Shown one piece after another: positions 44,696 to 55,082 of a stretch of 64,000 bases of DNA. The notes beneath the pieces are model-generated. The model had not been told where the DNA came from and made no database searches. It saw only the letters and a list, made by a program, of their open reading frames with translations. The number at the start of each line of letters is the position of its first letter. Position 1 is the first letter of the stretch. The DNA comes from Morganella morganii H1r (GTDB lineage: Bacteria > Pseudomonadota > Gammaproteobacteria > Enterobacterales > Enterobacteriaceae): assembly GCF_000633515.1 (NCBI RefSeq), contig NZ_AYMP01000029.1, forward strand, positions 93,836 to 157,835, written 5' to 3'. Made by a program: the position numbers and the translations under genes.

Positions 44696-45512
44696 TTGTA
44701 TTTTTCTCTATAAACAATAAGATATCATCAATCGAGTAAATTTTATTTACAGTTAAATTCAAATTGTTAGCTTCCATTTTTGTAGAGAAGCAAACACATT
44801 CAGACTTAAACTGAAACCACTTATCCCAATTAACCATTTCATCCTTATATAAATCTTTTAATTCACATTTTCCACCCCATAAATCACATTTATTTAAAAT
44901 AAACAATGTCGGAATGACATGTTTATTTTCACGTGTAGAATAAAGACTATTTATCAAACTATTACTTGAACTTATTCTGCTATCATTAATATTCTCATCA
45001 ACACCGCCTAAGTTATGATCTAATAAAAATAAAGCGCAGTCGGCTCTTTCTAATACCTGACTAATTTGTATATGACTCTCACCTTTCATATCATAGAAAT
45101 AATAACTACGTCCTTTATAATTTTCTAATTTTCCATAAACACTTTGAGTCCTTTCATTTTTATTTTTTTTATGTAAAATCAAATCTAATAGTGTTGTTTT
45201 CCCTACTTCAGAAAGACCGATGATAGCAACTATAGGGTGTTTACCCTTAATTTTATCTAGATCCTTAACTGAGTACTCTTTGTCGTAATCTTTTCTTTTG
45301 ACAATTTTTAAAGTTAGTGAATAATGAGCATTAAAAAAAACTGCTCCTCCTAATATTAGTACAGTTAAAGCTGTCCATAAAAAGTTCTCCATAAAAAACT
45401 TTTTTACATCATCACTAATAAACGCTAATAACACTCCTAAAATAGCTAGTATCAATAATAAAATAGTGTAAAGCTTTGACTCATTAGCATTTTTACTACT
45501 TATTTTAATCAA
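44688..45512 (-). CDS. Membrane-anchored small GTPase-like protein
   Basis: Two hydrophobic helices (about 14-33 and 44-61) precede a Ras-like GTPase domain. G1 is GLSEVGKT (99-106), G3 is DMKG (141-144), G4 is NKCD (207-210), and a possible G5 is FSTK. The nucleotide-binding parts are complete. It sits beside the integrase in a cargo slot and forms an overlapping pair with the tail-anchored protein. Related domain layouts exist in defence and in membrane remodelling; neither function can be concluded. Strongly AT-rich. Confidence 0.68.
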   Translation of the reverse strand: MIKISSKNANESKLYTILLLILAILGVLLAFISDDVKKFFMENFLWTALTVLILGGAVFFNAHYSLTLKIVKRKDYDKEYSVKDLDKIKGKHPIVAIIGLSEVGKTTLLDLILHKKNKNERTQSVYGKLENYKGRSYYFYDMKGESHIQISQVLERADCALFLLDHNLGGVDENINDSRISSSNSLINSLYSTRENKHVIPTLFILNKCDLWGGKCELKDLYKDEMVNWDKWFQFKSECVCFSTKMEANNLNLTVNKIYSIDDILLFIEKNTNV

Positions 45513-45559
45513 AATTTGGGCTCTTATATTAATAATCTATGTCTACATTCTAATAAATT

Positions 45560-46840
45560 TTAACACTGATTGTCTATCCAATCCGCCCATTTCTGTAACC
45601 ACACCTTGCATTCACTCTCATAACTGTATAAATCATAGGTTCCTGCGATACCGCTACGTGAATGTCCAAGTATCGCTTCGCCCACTTCATTAGGGCAACC
45701 GAGTTTAGCCAAGCCTGTACGCACTGTACGGCGTAAATCATGAGGTGACCAATCAGGGATATCTAGCATCTTGCCTTCTTTGCGTAAACGCCATGCACAT
45801 TCTGTTAAATACTTTTGCTGAATGGGTAACTTTGTTACTTGAGATGGAAAAAGGTATTTATCGGAGTTCATGCGCATTGATTTCAAGTAAGTGATTGCTT
45901 GATGAGGCAATTGAACGTAACGCTTAATTCCTGTCTTAGTTTCTTTCAGATGAATAGTCCCTTTTTCAAGATCCACATCATCCCAAGCCATTGCGCACAC
46001 TTCACCAGTTCGGCAGCCTGTCCAAAGCGTCAGACGGAAAACATTTTTCACAACATTGGTGTAAGCAGAACTAGGCAACCACGCTAGAAATTTCTTGAGT
46101 TCATTATCATCTAGATAACGAGTACCTTTATTACTGGTTAGTTTAAACTTAGCTTGCTGCAAGCTCGATTTCGCCAATAAAGCAGGGTTAGCGAAATTAT
46201 CTTCGAAATACTCTAGGCCGATTGCAAACTCATAGGCTGCCGACAGTTCACGTAATACATTACCCGCTTGAACCTTAGCGCCTCGCCTATCAATTTCACG
46301 CACGAGTTCTATCACATCTTTTCGGATCACTTCATGCGCCATAAGCTCACCTAAAACACGAACAGCATCGGCTTCAAGCATGCGACGAACTTCCTTTTGC
46401 CCTTTCTTCTTTCTTGAGCCAGAAATAATTTTACCGTCTTTGCCTTTACGATCTTCAATCCGTTCAACTAAGTATAGTTCAACAAGTTCTTTTACTGTTA
46501 ACTGTTTTTTTTGCGGCTGGAGTTGTTCTTGTTTTTTATATTGCTTTTCTTCTTTTAGCTCAGTGACAGGGCATCGACCTAATTGACGTAACTGTTTCAA
46601 CTCTTGTAACTTAACTCTCGCCTCACTCAGTGAAATTTGAGGAAAATTACCGATCTTTAGCTGTACAAGTTTGTGTGTAACTGGGCTACTATAACGGTAG
46701 AAAAATGTCTTAATGCCTGTTGCGCCACAAAATACACGTAAACCTGTATTTTCACCTGTATCAGACCTATCTTTACTGGCAGGTTTCATTGCCTCAATGG
46801 CTTTCGTTGATAAAGGTTTTGCTGGCTGCTTTTGGCTCAT
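45560..46840 (-). CDS. int: P4-type tyrosine integrase specific for the mutS 5' end
   Basis: The 426-residue protein has the N-terminal P4-integrase domain (GLRVFCGATGIKTFFYRY, KIGNFPQISLSEAR), a SAM-like core-binding domain, and the catalytic domain with TLWTGCRTGEV (Arg I), WSPHDLRRT (His-x-x-Arg), LGHSRSGIAGTYDLYSY (His and nucleophilic Tyr). All catalytic residues are visible. It is beside attR and is divergent from mutS across 230 nt, so its promoter region overlaps the new upstream region of mutS. Confidence 0.93.
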   Translation of the reverse strand: MSQKQPAKPLSTKAIEAMKPASKDRSDTGENTGLRVFCGATGIKTFFYRYSSPVTHKLVQLKIGNFPQISLSEARVKLQELKQLRQLGRCPVTELKEEKQYKKQEQLQPQKKQLTVKELVELYLVERIEDRKGKDGKIISGSRKKKGQKEVRRMLEADAVRVLGELMAHEVIRKDVIELVREIDRRGAKVQAGNVLRELSAAYEFAIGLEYFEDNFANPALLAKSSLQQAKFKLTSNKGTRYLDDNELKKFLAWLPSSAYTNVVKNVFRLTLWTGCRTGEVCAMAWDDVDLEKGTIHLKETKTGIKRYVQLPHQAITYLKSMRMNSDKYLFPSQVTKLPIQQKYLTECAWRLRKEGKMLDIPDWSPHDLRRTVRTGLAKLGCPNEVGEAILGHSRSGIAGTYDLYSYESECKVWLQKWADWIDNQC

Positions 46841-46894
46841 AAGTGTTACCTTGTTTAGCGCTGACTATAAGATAATTAAAGATTTTTAGTGAAA

Positions 46895-46904
46895 AGTGTA
46901 GGTT
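46895..46904 (-). repeat. Inverted arm-type site between int and mutS
   Basis: AGTGTAGGTT is the reverse complement of AACCTACACT, the unit seen at 46957 and 32244. It lies 55 nt upstream of the int start. Confidence 0.5.
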
Positions 46905-46944
46905 GCCATTTTTGTTATGCCCATTATACCATATCACCACCAAC

Positions 46945-46968
46945 AACCTATACTTTAACCTACACTTA
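46945..46968. repeat. Right arm-type repeat of the element
   Basis: AACCTATAC and AACCTACACTTA in tandem. The 24-bp block is the counterpart of 32232-32255 with two mismatches. Confidence 0.65.
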
Positions 46969-46997
46969 TATATGGGATTCTGTGATATTTTATAAGA

Positions 46998-47003
46998 TAT
47001 AAT
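46998..47003 (+). promoter_or_regulatory. Candidate -10 box for element-borne mutS promoter
   Basis: TATAAT lies 68 nt upstream of the mutS ATG. No good -35 box is seen at 16-18 nt spacing, and there is no purine-rich Shine-Dalgarno before the ATG. mutS expression from element DNA is therefore possible but may be weak. Confidence 0.35.
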
Positions 47004-47070
47004 GAGATCTTATGAGACAATAAAAAAACACAGAATCAAGTTAATTCAATAAGTTAATATAGATAACCCC

Positions 47071-49632
47071 ATGACTGACAGCCAAAATTTAGAATCTCAC
47101 ACACCAATGATGCAGCAGTACTTCCGGCTCAAGGCACAACATCCGGATATTCTGATGTTTTACCGGATGGGTGACTTCTATGAGCTGTTCTTTGATGATG
47201 CCAAACGGGCTGCACAGTTACTGGATATTTCACTGACCAAACGCGGTCAGACCGCCGGTCAGCCGATCCCGATGGCCGGTGTCCCGCACCATGCGGTTGA
47301 AGGATACCTGGCAAAACTGGTTCAGCTCGGGGAATCGGTTGCCATCTGTGAGCAAATCGGCGATCCGGCCACCAGTAAAGGCCCGGTGGAACGCAAGGTG
47401 ATCCGTATCGTCACACCGGGAACGGTCAGTGACGAAGCCCTGTTACAGGAGCGCCAGGATAACCTGCTCGCTGCGGTCTGGCAGGATGCGCGCGGGTTTG
47501 GTTACGCGACTCTGGATATCACATCCGGCCGTTTCCGTATCCTCCAGTTAGAGGATAAAGACGCGATGGCGGCGGAATTGCAGCGTACCCGTCCGGCGGA
47601 ACTGCTCTATCCGGAAGATATGGCAGATTTCGCCATTATTCAGAATCAGAAAGGGCTGCGCCGCCGTCCGTTGTGGGAATTTGAACTGGAAACCGCCCGC
47701 CAGCAGCTGACATTACAGTTCGGCACCCGGGATTTGCACGGCTTCGGCGTGGAAAATGCCCCGCTGGCCTTACAGGCCGCAGGGTGTCTGCTGCAATATG
47801 TTAAAGATACCCAGCGCACCTCACTGCCGCATATCCGCAGTGTGACCCTGGAAAATCTTCAGGAAAATGTGATTCTGGATGCGGCCACGCGCCGCAATCT
47901 GGAAATTACCCAGAACCTCAGCGGCGGCACCGAAAATACCCTCTCCTCCGTACTGGATCTGTGCGTGACCCCGATGGGCAGCCGGATGCTCAAACGCTGG
48001 CTGCACTCCCCCCTGCGTGACAGAGCGGTGCTCGCCAGCCGCCAGCAGGCGATTGCCGCGCTGATGACAATCAGCCCGGATTTACAGCCGGTTCTGCGTC
48101 AGATTGGCGATCTCGAACGGGTGCTGGCGCGCCTGGCGCTGCGTACCGCCCGCCCGCGTGATCTGGCGCGGATGCGCCATGCTTTTTCACAGTATCCCGA
48201 TATTCAGGCTCAGCTGAGCGCGGTATCTGATCCGTATATTCAGACACTGCAACAGCGTATCGGACAGTTTGATGAATTACAGGCTCTGCTGGAGCGGGCC
48301 GTTGTTGAAACGCCGCCGGTACTGGTGCGTGACGGCGGTGTCATTGCCCCCGGCTACAATGAAGAGCTGGATGAGTGGCGTGCTCTCGCGGACGGCGCCA
48401 GTGATTATCTCGACAAACTGGAAATCCGCGAACGGGAAAAACTCGGTATCGATACACTGAAAGTCGGGTTTAATGGTGTCCACGGTTACTATATTCAGGT
48501 CAGCCGCGGGCAAAGCCACCTGGTGCCGATCCATTACGTCCGCCGCCAGACCCTGAAAAATGCCGAGCGCTACATCATTCCGGAACTGAAAGAGTATGAA
48601 GATAAAGTTCTGACCTCCAAGAGCAAAGCACTGGCGATTGAAAAAGCCCTTTATGATGAGCTGTTTGATCTGCTGCTGCCGCATCTGGAAGCGCTTCAGC
48701 GCAGTTCAGACACCCTGGCGGAACTGGATGTGCTCACCAACCTGGCTGAACGCGCGGAAACGCTCAATTACACCTGTCCGCAACTGACGGATAAAGTCGG
48801 TATTCAGATCACCGGCGGTCGCCACCCGGTTGTCGAACATGTGCTGACAGAGCCGTTTATCGCTAACCCGCTGGCAATGTCACCACAGCGCCGCCTGCTG
48901 ATTATCACCGGCCCGAATATGGGCGGTAAGAGTACCTATATGCGGCAGACAGCGCTTATCGCACTGCTTGCGTATATCGGCAGCTTTGTGCCGGCAGAAA
49001 AAGCAGTTATCGGCCCGGTCGATCGGATTTTCACCCGTGTCGGGGCATCGGATGATCTGGCGTCCGGCCGCTCCACCTTTATGGTGGAAATGACCGAAAC
49101 CGCCAATATCCTGCATAACGCCACGGAACAGAGTCTGGTACTGATGGATGAAATCGGGCGCGGCACATCTACCTATGATGGTTTATCGCTGGCCTGGGCC
49201 TGTGCGGAAAGCCTGGCAAACCGTATCAAAGCACTGACACTGTTCGCCACCCACTATTTCGAGCTGACCACACTGCCGGAGAAACTGGAAGGCGTGGCCA
49301 ATATCCATCTGGATGCGGTCGAGCACGGTGATACTATCGCCTTTATGCACAGTGTACAGGATGGCGCAGCCAGCAAAAGTTACGGCCTTGCGGTTGCACT
49401 GCTCGCCGGGGTGCCGCGTGATGTGATTAAACGCGCGAAGCAGAAGCTGCGCGAGCTGGAATCACTGTCACTGAATGCGACGGCCAGTCATGTGGAAACA
49501 CCGCAAATGAATCTGCTGGATGCGCCGGAGGAAGCAGCACCGGCACTGGATGCACTGGCGGGGATTAACCCTGATTCACTGACACCGCGTCAGGCGCTGG
49601 ACTGGCTCTACCGCCTGAAAGAGATGCTCTGA
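47071..49632 (+). CDS. mutS: DNA mismatch repair protein MutS (5' end supplied by the element)
   Basis: A full 853-residue MutS. It has the mismatch-recognition [15 protein letters not shown] (Phe-x-Glu type wedge region), Walker [16 protein letters not shown], signature region [13 protein letters not shown], Walker [17 protein letters not shown] and the C-terminal dimer segment. The first 12-14 codons belong to the integrated element, with changes N4S, F7L and D8E relative to the stub at 32139; homologues are variable here, so the protein should be active. The start codon and upstream DNA now come from the element. Confidence 0.96.
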   Translation: MTDSQNLESHTPMMQQYFRLKAQHPDILMFYRMGDFYELFFDDAKRAAQLLDISLTKRGQTAGQPIPMAGVPHHAVEGYLAKLVQLGESVAICEQIGDPATSKGPVERKVIRIVTPGTVSDEALLQERQDNLLAAVWQDARGFGYATLDITSGRFRILQLEDKDAMAAELQRTRPAELLYPEDMADFAIIQNQKGLRRRPLWEFELETARQQLTLQFGTRDLHGFGVENAPLALQAAGCLLQYVKDTQRTSLPHIRSVTLENLQENVILDAATRRNLEITQNLSGGTENTLSSVLDLCVTPMGSRMLKRWLHSPLRDRAVLASRQQAIAALMTISPDLQPVLRQIGDLERVLARLALRTARPRDLARMRHAFSQYPDIQAQLSAVSDPYIQTLQQRIGQFDELQALLERAVVETPPVLVRDGGVIAPGYNEELDEWRALADGASDYLDKLEIREREKLGIDTLKVGFNGVHGYYIQVSRGQSHLVPIHYVRRQTLKNAERYIIPELKEYEDKVLTSKSKALAIEKALYDELFDLLLPHLEALQRSSDTLAELDVLTNLAERAETLNYTCPQLTDKVGIQITGGRHPVVEHVLTEPFIANPLAMSPQRRLLIITGPNMGGKSTYMRQTALIALLAYIGSFVPAEKAVIGPVDRIFTRVGASDDLASGRSTFMVEMTETANILHNATEQSLVLMDEIGRGTSTYDGLSLAWACAESLANRIKALTLFATHYFELTTLPEKLEGVANIHLDAVEHGDTIAFMHSVQDGAASKSYGLAVALLAGVPRDVIKRAKQKLRELESLSLNATASHVETPQMNLLDAPEEAAPALDALAGINPDSLTPRQALDWLYRLKEML
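47101..47119. other. attR core
   Basis: The right core carries the shared block ATGATGCA at 47107-47114 within codons 13-15 of mutS. The left side is element DNA (CACCAATG) and the right side is native mutS. Joined with the attL element half this would form attP CACCAATG/ATG/CATGGGTG. Confidence 0.75.
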
Positions 49633-49646
49633 CAGCCGGACAAAAG

Positions 49647-49674
49647 AAAAGGGGGGAATAAATTCCCCCCTTTT
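49647..49674. terminator. Bidirectional terminator between mutS and rpoS
   Basis: A GC-rich stem AAAAGGGGGGAAT / ATTCCCCCCTTTT with a 2-nt loop, between convergent genes. Confidence 0.88.
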
Positions 49675-49723
49675 GCATGAATAATATTTATAACTGCTCT
49701 GAGAACGCAGTTTTACTGATCAC

Positions 49724-50716
49724 TCAGTTAAACAGTGAATTCTCACATAACCCGTGGTTATGCAGGATATCTTTCAGGCGGCGTAAACCTTCCACCTGAA
49801 TCTGCCGCACACGTTCGCGGGTCAGACCAATCTCACGTCCGACATCTTCCAGCGTTTCCGCCTCATAGCCGAGCAAACCAAAACGGCGCGCCAGTACTTC
49901 CCGCTGCTTCGGATTCAGTTCATACAGCCATTTCACAATGCTCTGCTGCATGTTGTTATCCTGCAGCCGGTTTTCCGGTGTGACATCATTTTCATCAGAC
50001 AGAATATCCAGCAGTGCTTTGTCTGAATCCGCACCCACCGGGACATCCACTGAGGTGATGCGCTCATTCAGACGCAGCATACGGCTGACATCATCTACCG
50101 GTTTATCCAGCTGTTCAGCAATTTCTTCCGCTGTCGGCTCATGATCCAGCTTTTGTGCCAGTTCACGGGCGGTACGCAGATAAACATTCAGTTCTTTGAC
50201 AATATGAATCGGAAGACGGATGGTGCGGGTCTGGTTCATGATAGCCCGTTCAATCGTCTGACGGATCCACCATGTGGCATAGGTAGAAAAACGGAAGCCT
50301 TTCTCGGGGTCAAATTTCTCCACCGCGCGGATCAGCCCGAGGTTACCCTCTTCGATCAGATCAAGCAGCGCCAGCCCCCGGTTACTGTAGCGGCGGGAAA
50401 TTTTAACCACCAGACGGAGGTTACTTTCAATCATACGCTGGCGCGCTGCGGTATCACCCCGCAGGGCGCGCCGTGCAAAAAAAACTTCTTCTTCTGCGCT
50501 GAGCAGCGGTGAAAAGCCTATCTCACCAAGATAAAGCTGAGTAGCATCCAGGACACGCTGGCTGACACTCTGCACGAACTCAATGTCCGGGCCGGGATCG
50601 TCAGATTCACTTTCCTCTGCCAGCTGTTTCTCATCAAACAGCTCTTCATCTTCATTCTGCCCGGCGGCAAAATCTTCGTCGTATAACTCGTTAGCGTTCA
50701 GTGGATTACGGCTCAT
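49724..50716 (-). CDS. rpoS: Stationary-phase sigma factor RpoS
   Basis: Alternative sigma factor for stationary phase and general stress. Region 1.2 [19 protein letters not shown], region 2 ([60 protein letters not shown]), region 3 and region 4.2 ([28 protein letters not shown]) are complete. The start is the ATG at 50716, preceded by AGGAG; the open frame up to 50869 runs into nlpD. In enterobacteria the main rpoS promoter lies inside nlpD, and that arrangement is preserved. Confidence 0.96.
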   Translation of the reverse strand: MSRNPLNANELYDEDFAAGQNEDEELFDEKQLAEESESDDPGPDIEFVQSVSQRVLDATQLYLGEIGFSPLLSAEEEVFFARRALRGDTAARQRMIESNLRLVVKISRRYSNRGLALLDLIEEGNLGLIRAVEKFDPEKGFRFSTYATWWIRQTIERAIMNQTRTIRLPIHIVKELNVYLRTARELAQKLDHEPTAEEIAEQLDKPVDDVSRMLRLNERITSVDVPVGADSDKALLDILSDENDVTPENRLQDNNMQQSIVKWLYELNPKQREVLARRFGLLGYEAETLEDVGREIGLTRERVRQIQVEGLRRLKDILHNHGLCENSLFN

Positions 50717-50765
50717 CAGCTTGCTCCTACCCCGATAATTCAGGCAGAACAAGCTGTTCTGCCGT

Positions 50766-51887
50766 TTATCGCTGCGGTAAGTACTGCAGCGGGTTGACTG
50801 ATTTTCCCTTGTAACGAATTTCAAAATGTAATCTGACAGATGTGGTTCCGCTGCTGCCCATCGTGGCAATTTTCTGACCAGCTGCGACGTCCTGCTGATC
50901 TTTAACCAGGATGGAATCGTTATGCGCGTAGGCTGTCAGGAAATCATCGTTGTGCTTGATGATGACCAGATTGCCGTAGCCGCGTAACGCGTTACCGGTA
51001 TACACCACTTTACCCGGCGCTGAAGCAAAAACAGGCTGTCCACGTGTACCACCGATATCAATACCCCGGTTACCGCTGGTAGGTCCTGTGTAGTTGGAAA
51101 TGACTTTGCCTTCCGCTGGCCAGCCCCATTTAAAGGAACCACTATTTACGGCGGCAGGCGCGCTGGTTGTTGTTGCCGGTGCGGTAACGGCAGCCGTTGT
51201 TGCTGCTGTCGCAGCAGCAGTACCGTTATTCGCTTTTGCCTGTGCGGTGACCTGAGATGAGAGCATCTTACCGCCGGCCGGTTTAGCGCCTGCTGATTCA
51301 GAATACGCATTAGTTGGTTGAGAATCAACCACCCTGTTTTGCGGAGTATTCCTATTTGTCGCGACCTGAGTTCCGCTGCTGACCGGTGCAATGGTATTAC
51401 CACCGCCATTGCTTAACCGGATCACCTGCCCTTCGTTCAGGCTGTACGGTTCAGGAATATTATTCTGTGCTGCCAGTTCACGGAAGTCAGATCCTGAGAT
51501 ATAGGCAATGTAAAATAAGGTATCGCCGCGCTGAACCGTATAGGTATTTCCGTTGTAACTGCCTTTCGGGATCGCATCATAATTACGGTTATACTGAATC
51601 CGGCCACTGTTGCTGGTCTGCACCCCGGCAGAACGCGGCTGCTGCACACTCCCGCTGACCGGTTGTGTGTTATTGGCAGAACTGAGCTGAGGACGTACCG
51701 GCATCGGTGTCGACACAGATGAGTTGTTATTATCATTACCTGCTGTCATTACCGGTGCACTGCTGCTCTCTTCCACACTGCTGATTGGTGCGGCATGATA
51801 CGGCGTTGAGCACCCGGCCAGAACTGTGCTCATCAGTGACCCAATTGCAACCCATCGTATTGTTTTCATAGGGTTTCTTGAGTTCAT
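50766..51887 (-). CDS. nlpD: Murein hydrolase activator NlpD
   Basis: Outer-membrane lipoprotein that activates the amidase AmiC at the septum. A lipobox TVLAGC is followed by a Ser/Thr/Gln-rich linker, a LysM domain ([17 protein letters not shown]...NEGQVIRL, about residues 116-160) and a C-terminal LytM/M23 domain ([17 protein letters not shown]...[21 protein letters not shown]). As in E. coli the LytM domain lacks the full zinc site. It is upstream of rpoS and probably contains its promoter. Confidence 0.95.
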   Translation of the reverse strand: MNSRNPMKTIRWVAIGSLMSTVLAGCSTPYHAAPISSVEESSSAPVMTAGNDNNNSSVSTPMPVRPQLSSANNTQPVSGSVQQPRSAGVQTSNSGRIQYNRNYDAIPKGSYNGNTYTVQRGDTLFYIAYISGSDFRELAAQNNIPEPYSLNEGQVIRLSNGGGNTIAPVSSGTQVATNRNTPQNRVVDSQPTNAYSESAGAKPAGGKMLSSQVTAQAKANNGTAAATAATTAAVTAPATTTSAPAAVNSGSFKWGWPAEGKVISNYTGPTSGNRGIDIGGTRGQPVFASAPGKVVYTGNALRGYGNLVIIKHNDDFLTAYAHNDSILVKDQQDVAAGQKIATMGSSGTTSVRLHFEIRYKGKSVNPLQYLPQR

Positions 51888-52028
51888 ATTCCTTCTCCCG
51901 AAACTGGAAATAGTGCGAAAACGGACAATCAGAAAGTCACCACGCAGCCGCAGACCGCATGGCAGGATTGTATTATTAAAACAGATACTAAGCGAAATGA
52001 AAAAGTCTTGTTACCAAAATAGCCATTT

Positions 52029-52655
52029 TTATCCCAGATCCCCGTGAACCAGGGGAACAAACCGGACAGTTCCGATCGATTGGGTATGAAAGTCATTGCC
52101 CCGGCGGCGGATCAGCTTGAGCATCTGCTGCTGTTCCCCCACCGGTATCACCATCCGGCCGTTATCCGCCAGCTGACTGAGCAGTGCGGGAGGGATATCG
52201 CTGGCGGCAGCGGTGACAATAATGCCGTCAAACGGACCACGGGACGGCCAGCCCTCCCAGCCGTCACCGTGACGGGTGGAAATATTATGCAAATCAAGCT
52301 GTTTAAAACGGCGTTTGGCATGCCATTGTAACCCTTTCACCCGCTCAACAGAGTAAACATGCGCCGCAAGGTGTGCAAGGATCGCCGTCTGATAGCCGGA
52401 TCCGGTGCCAATCTCCAGCACATGCGCCTGCGGAGCCGGTTCCAGCAGTTCCGTCATTTTCGCCACCATAAACGGCTGGGAGATAGTCTGCCCGCAGCCA
52501 ATCGGCAGTGCGGTGTTGTCGTAAGCTTTGTGTGTCAGCGCCTCATCGACAAAATTCTCCCGCGGGACAGCCGCCATCGCCTGTAACAGACGTTCATCGC
52601 GGATCCCGGCTTGACGTAACTGTGTAATCAGATCCTGTACCACCCGGCGGATCAT
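52029..52655 (-). CDS. pcm: Protein-L-isoaspartate O-methyltransferase
   Basis: Repairs isoaspartyl residues using S-adenosylmethionine. Motifs are [21 protein letters not shown], the SAM site [18 protein letters not shown] and [21 protein letters not shown]. At 208 residues it is normal. Its start overlaps surE by 4 nt, the usual surE-pcm coupling. Confidence 0.95.
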   Translation of the reverse strand: MIRRVVQDLITQLRQAGIRDERLLQAMAAVPRENFVDEALTHKAYDNTALPIGCGQTISQPFMVAKMTELLEPAPQAHVLEIGTGSGYQTAILAHLAAHVYSVERVKGLQWHAKRRFKQLDLHNISTRHGDGWEGWPSRGPFDGIIVTAAASDIPPALLSQLADNGRMVIPVGEQQQMLKLIRRRGNDFHTQSIGTVRFVPLVHGDLG

Positions 52656-53413
52656 TCCTGTATCACCCCTGCTTTTTGTAACCAGTCTTCTAATTTGTCC
52701 TGCACACTGTAGGCGGTCAGATCAACATGCAACGGCGTGACGGAGACATAGCCTGCATCCACCGCCGCAAAATCGGTATCCGGGCCGGTGTCCAGTTTTT
52801 CCCCCGGAGGACCGAGCCAGTACAGCGGATTCCCTTTCGGATCCATCTGTGTATAAACCACATCCGGTGCCCGGCGGGTTCCGCAGCGGGTCACTTTCAT
52901 TCCTTTTATCTCACTGAGCGGGATATCCGGGACATTCACGTTCAGAATATTACCGGCCCGCAGCGGTACCTGCTGTAACATGGTCAGCAGACGACAGGTA
53001 ATTTCTGCCGCCGTATCATAATACGTTTCGCCGTTCAGGGAGACCGCAATCGCCGGTAATCCCAGGTGACGACCTTCCATTGCCGCCGCAACCGTACCGG
53101 AATAAATCACATCATCCCCGAGGTTCGGGCCGCAGTTAATGCCGGAAACCACAATCTCCGGACGCGGGCGCATCAGCAGATTAGCGCCGATATAAACGCA
53201 ATCCGTCGGTGTGCCTTCCACCAGCGCAATATCGCCGTTCTCATGAACCACCGTACGCAGCGGGCGATCAAGTGTCAGCGCGTTGGATGCCCCGCTGCGG
53301 TTGCGATCAGGCGCAACCACCTGCACATGGTAAGTACGCCGCAGCGCCTCAGATAATGTCCGGATCCCCGGCGCACTGACGCCGTCATCATTACTCACCA
53401 GAATTCTCAGCAC
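52652..53413 (-). CDS. surE: 5'/3'-nucleotidase SurE
   Basis: Survival protein SurE, a nucleoside monophosphatase. The N-terminus [16 protein letters not shown] holds the acidic metal site, and [38 protein letters not shown] follow. I place the start at the GTG at 53413, 7 nt after AAGGA, which fits E. coli SurE (MRILLSNDDG). An in-frame ATG at 53452 would add 13 residues without family support. Confidence 0.93.
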   Translation of the reverse strand: MLRILVSNDDGVSAPGIRTLSEALRRTYHVQVVAPDRNRSGASNALTLDRPLRTVVHENGDIALVEGTPTDCVYIGANLLMRPRPEIVVSGINCGPNLGDDVIYSGTVAAAMEGRHLGLPAIAVSLNGETYYDTAAEITCRLLTMLQQVPLRAGNILNVNVPDIPLSEIKGMKVTRCGTRRAPDVVYTQMDPKGNPLYWLGPPGEKLDTGPDTDFAAVDAGYVSVTPLHVDLTAYSVQDKLEDWLQKAGVIQE

Positions 53414-53575
53414 AACGGTATCCTTTTTTGTCAGCAGCAGCTCATTTATCACGTCAAAAAACTATTTTATCAAGTTAGCCGCGATAAAAAAGGGTTATAA
53501 CAGATTTAGTCTGATTGCTTTTTTCATATTCACCTGCATGATACTGCTATTATTTATCACCGAAAGGATTTCTGC

Positions 53576-53971
53576 ATGGCTATCTGCCGGCGAATTACCG
53601 CAACCCTGTTCACCGCACTGGCTGCCGGACTGCTTCTGGTCTCAGAGGCATTTGCGCTGTCACCTCAGGAAGAGACCCGAGTGGAGAACCTGCTGACTGC
53701 CGCCGGGAAGCAGGAACAGCTGATTTTTATCCGTAACAGCAGTGAGCATAATGCCGCCGACGCGGAATCGCATCTGCGCCTGAAATTAAGCAAAACGAAA
53801 AAACGCCTGAGCACCGCAGAGCAGTTTGTGGATAAAGTGGCATCCGGCTCCTCCGTCAGCGGTAAACCGTATCAGGTGAAACTGCCGGGCAAAGATCCGG
53901 TGGATGCAAAAATTTATCTGACAGCGTTACTGGCAGAAACAGACAAAGCTACCGCAGCAAAAGCTAAATAA
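53576..53971 (+). CDS. DUF5329-family exported protein
   Basis: A signal peptide ends near LLVSEAFA. The mature 100 residues include LLTAAGKQEQLIFIRNSSEHNAADAESHLRLKL, the pattern I associate with DUF5329, a small periplasmic family of unknown function. It is monocistronic, divergent from surE. Confidence 0.75.
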   Translation: MAICRRITATLFTALAAGLLLVSEAFALSPQEETRVENLLTAAGKQEQLIFIRNSSEHNAADAESHLRLKLSKTKKRLSTAEQFVDKVASGSSVSGKPYQVKLPGKDPVDAKIYLTALLAETDKATAAKAK

Positions 53972-53984
53972 AAAACGGAATAAA

Positions 53985-54014
53985 AGAAGGGGCGGAAATT
54001 ATTCCGCCCCTTCT
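53985..54014. terminator. Bidirectional terminator between the DUF5329 gene and truD
   Basis: A 13-bp stem, AGAAGGGGCGGAA and TTCCGCCCCTTCT, with a 4-nt loop, then T-rich sequence, between convergent genes. Confidence 0.88.
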
Positions 54015-54035
54015 TTATGTTAATCAGTCAGTGGA

Positions 54036-55082
54036 TTATTCACTGAATTCTGCGGCCTGATCCGCTTCCAGCTCAATAATTTCGCGGATAACACTGGTGG
54101 CGAAACTGCCGGCCGGCAGGAAAAAGGATAAACGGACGGTTTCATCATCCATCCATTCAGATGCGAAATGTTCCGGATACAGCATCAGCGCACGCCGGGC
54201 ATTATCCGCCCCCTCTTTCGCCGCCAGCTGCCACAGAGAATGCCATGGCACCAGTTGTTCGTTTTCAAAGGCCAGTGCGGCATCCTGAGAGCCCAAATCC
54301 CCCCTGCCCGGCAATGGCGCTGTAATACGCAGTTCACGGTTATCCAGCCGCTGCTGCACATCCGCCAGTTCATCCGCCTGAGCCGCAAACCAGCTGCCGC
54401 GACCGGCGAGTTGTACCGCATCACCCTGTAATACGGTTGCCTGAAGATGTTGTGTCAGACGGGCATCCGCTACTGCGTTAAACATGGCACTGCGGGCGGC
54501 AGAAAGATAAAAACCGCGTTTGCTGCGATCTTTTACACTGATTTCACCGTCAGCCCAGCGCTGTGCGAAATGCAGGTTCTGGCCATTGCGCCCGAAACGC
54601 TGCTCACCGAAATAATTCGGTACCCCGGATTGTGCAATCTGCTGTAAACGCTGTTCTGTCGCGGCACGATCGCTGATCCGGCGCAGCACAATAGTAAATT
54701 GGTTGCCTTTCAGCGCACCGATCCGCAATTTGCGTTTCTGGCGGTTAACTGCCAGCACTTCGCAGCCTTCAATCTGCATCTGTGTGAAATCGGGTGTTTC
54801 TTTTCCCGGCATCTGCAGACAAAACCACTGTTCGGTGACCGCATGACGATCTTTCAGCCCGGCGTAGCTGACAGCACGGGCGGCGATTTTCACGAATTTC
54901 GCCAGTTCTTCCGCCACAAACCGCGTGTTACAGCCTGTTTTACGGATACGGACCATCACATGTTCACCGTCGCCGTCCGGTTCAAAACCCAGATCTTCCT
55001 GCACCAGAAAATCTTCCGGCTGTGCTTTCAGCACCCCGGTGGCCGCCGGTTTACCGTGGAAATAGCTGACAGGGAGACTCAT
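54036..55082 (-). CDS. truD: tRNA pseudouridine(13) synthase TruD
   Basis: TruD makes pseudouridine at tRNA position 13. The catalytic aspartate lies in [16 protein letters not shown], and [18 protein letters not shown] is a family hallmark. At 348 residues it is complete. It follows ispF with a 4-nt overlap. Confidence 0.95.
   Translation of the reverse strand: MSLPVSYFHGKPAATGVLKAQPEDFLVQEDLGFEPDGDGEHVMVRIRKTGCNTRFVAEELAKFVKIAARAVSYAGLKDRHAVTEQWFCLQMPGKETPDFTQMQIEGCEVLAVNRQKRKLRIGALKGNQFTIVLRRISDRAATEQRLQQIAQSGVPNYFGEQRFGRNGQNLHFAQRWADGEISVKDRSKRGFYLSAARSAMFNAVADARLTQHLQATVLQGDAVQLAGRGSWFAAQADELADVQQRLDNRELRITAPLPGRGDLGSQDAALAFENEQLVPWHSLWQLAAKEGADNARRALMLYPEHFASEWMDDETVRLSFFLPAGSFATSVIREIIELEADQAAEFSE

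Larger units (their letters stand above)
32175..47114. mobile_element. Integrated element of about 14.9 kb in the 5' end of mutS
   Basis: The evidence is: a duplicated mutS 5' end at both borders, an 8-bp identical core, matching arm-type repeats near both ends, a tyrosine integrase beside the right border, an AlpA-type regulator, a replication-initiator-like gene and a sharp drop in GC relative to the flanks. No phage structural, terminase or conjugation gene was seen, so it is a satellite, mobilisable or plasmid-like island rather than a prophage or ICE. rlmF and its flanks look like a secondary acquisition within it. Confidence 0.88.

Noticed and set aside
47071..47106. mutS damaged by the insertion
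   Set aside because: The element restores an in-frame start with near-identical residues, and all functional MutS motifs are downstream. Only expression is in doubt.
32175..47114. Complete prophage or self-transmissible conjugative element
   Set aside because: No capsid, tail, terminase, lysis, relaxase-coupling or type IV secretion gene can be seen.
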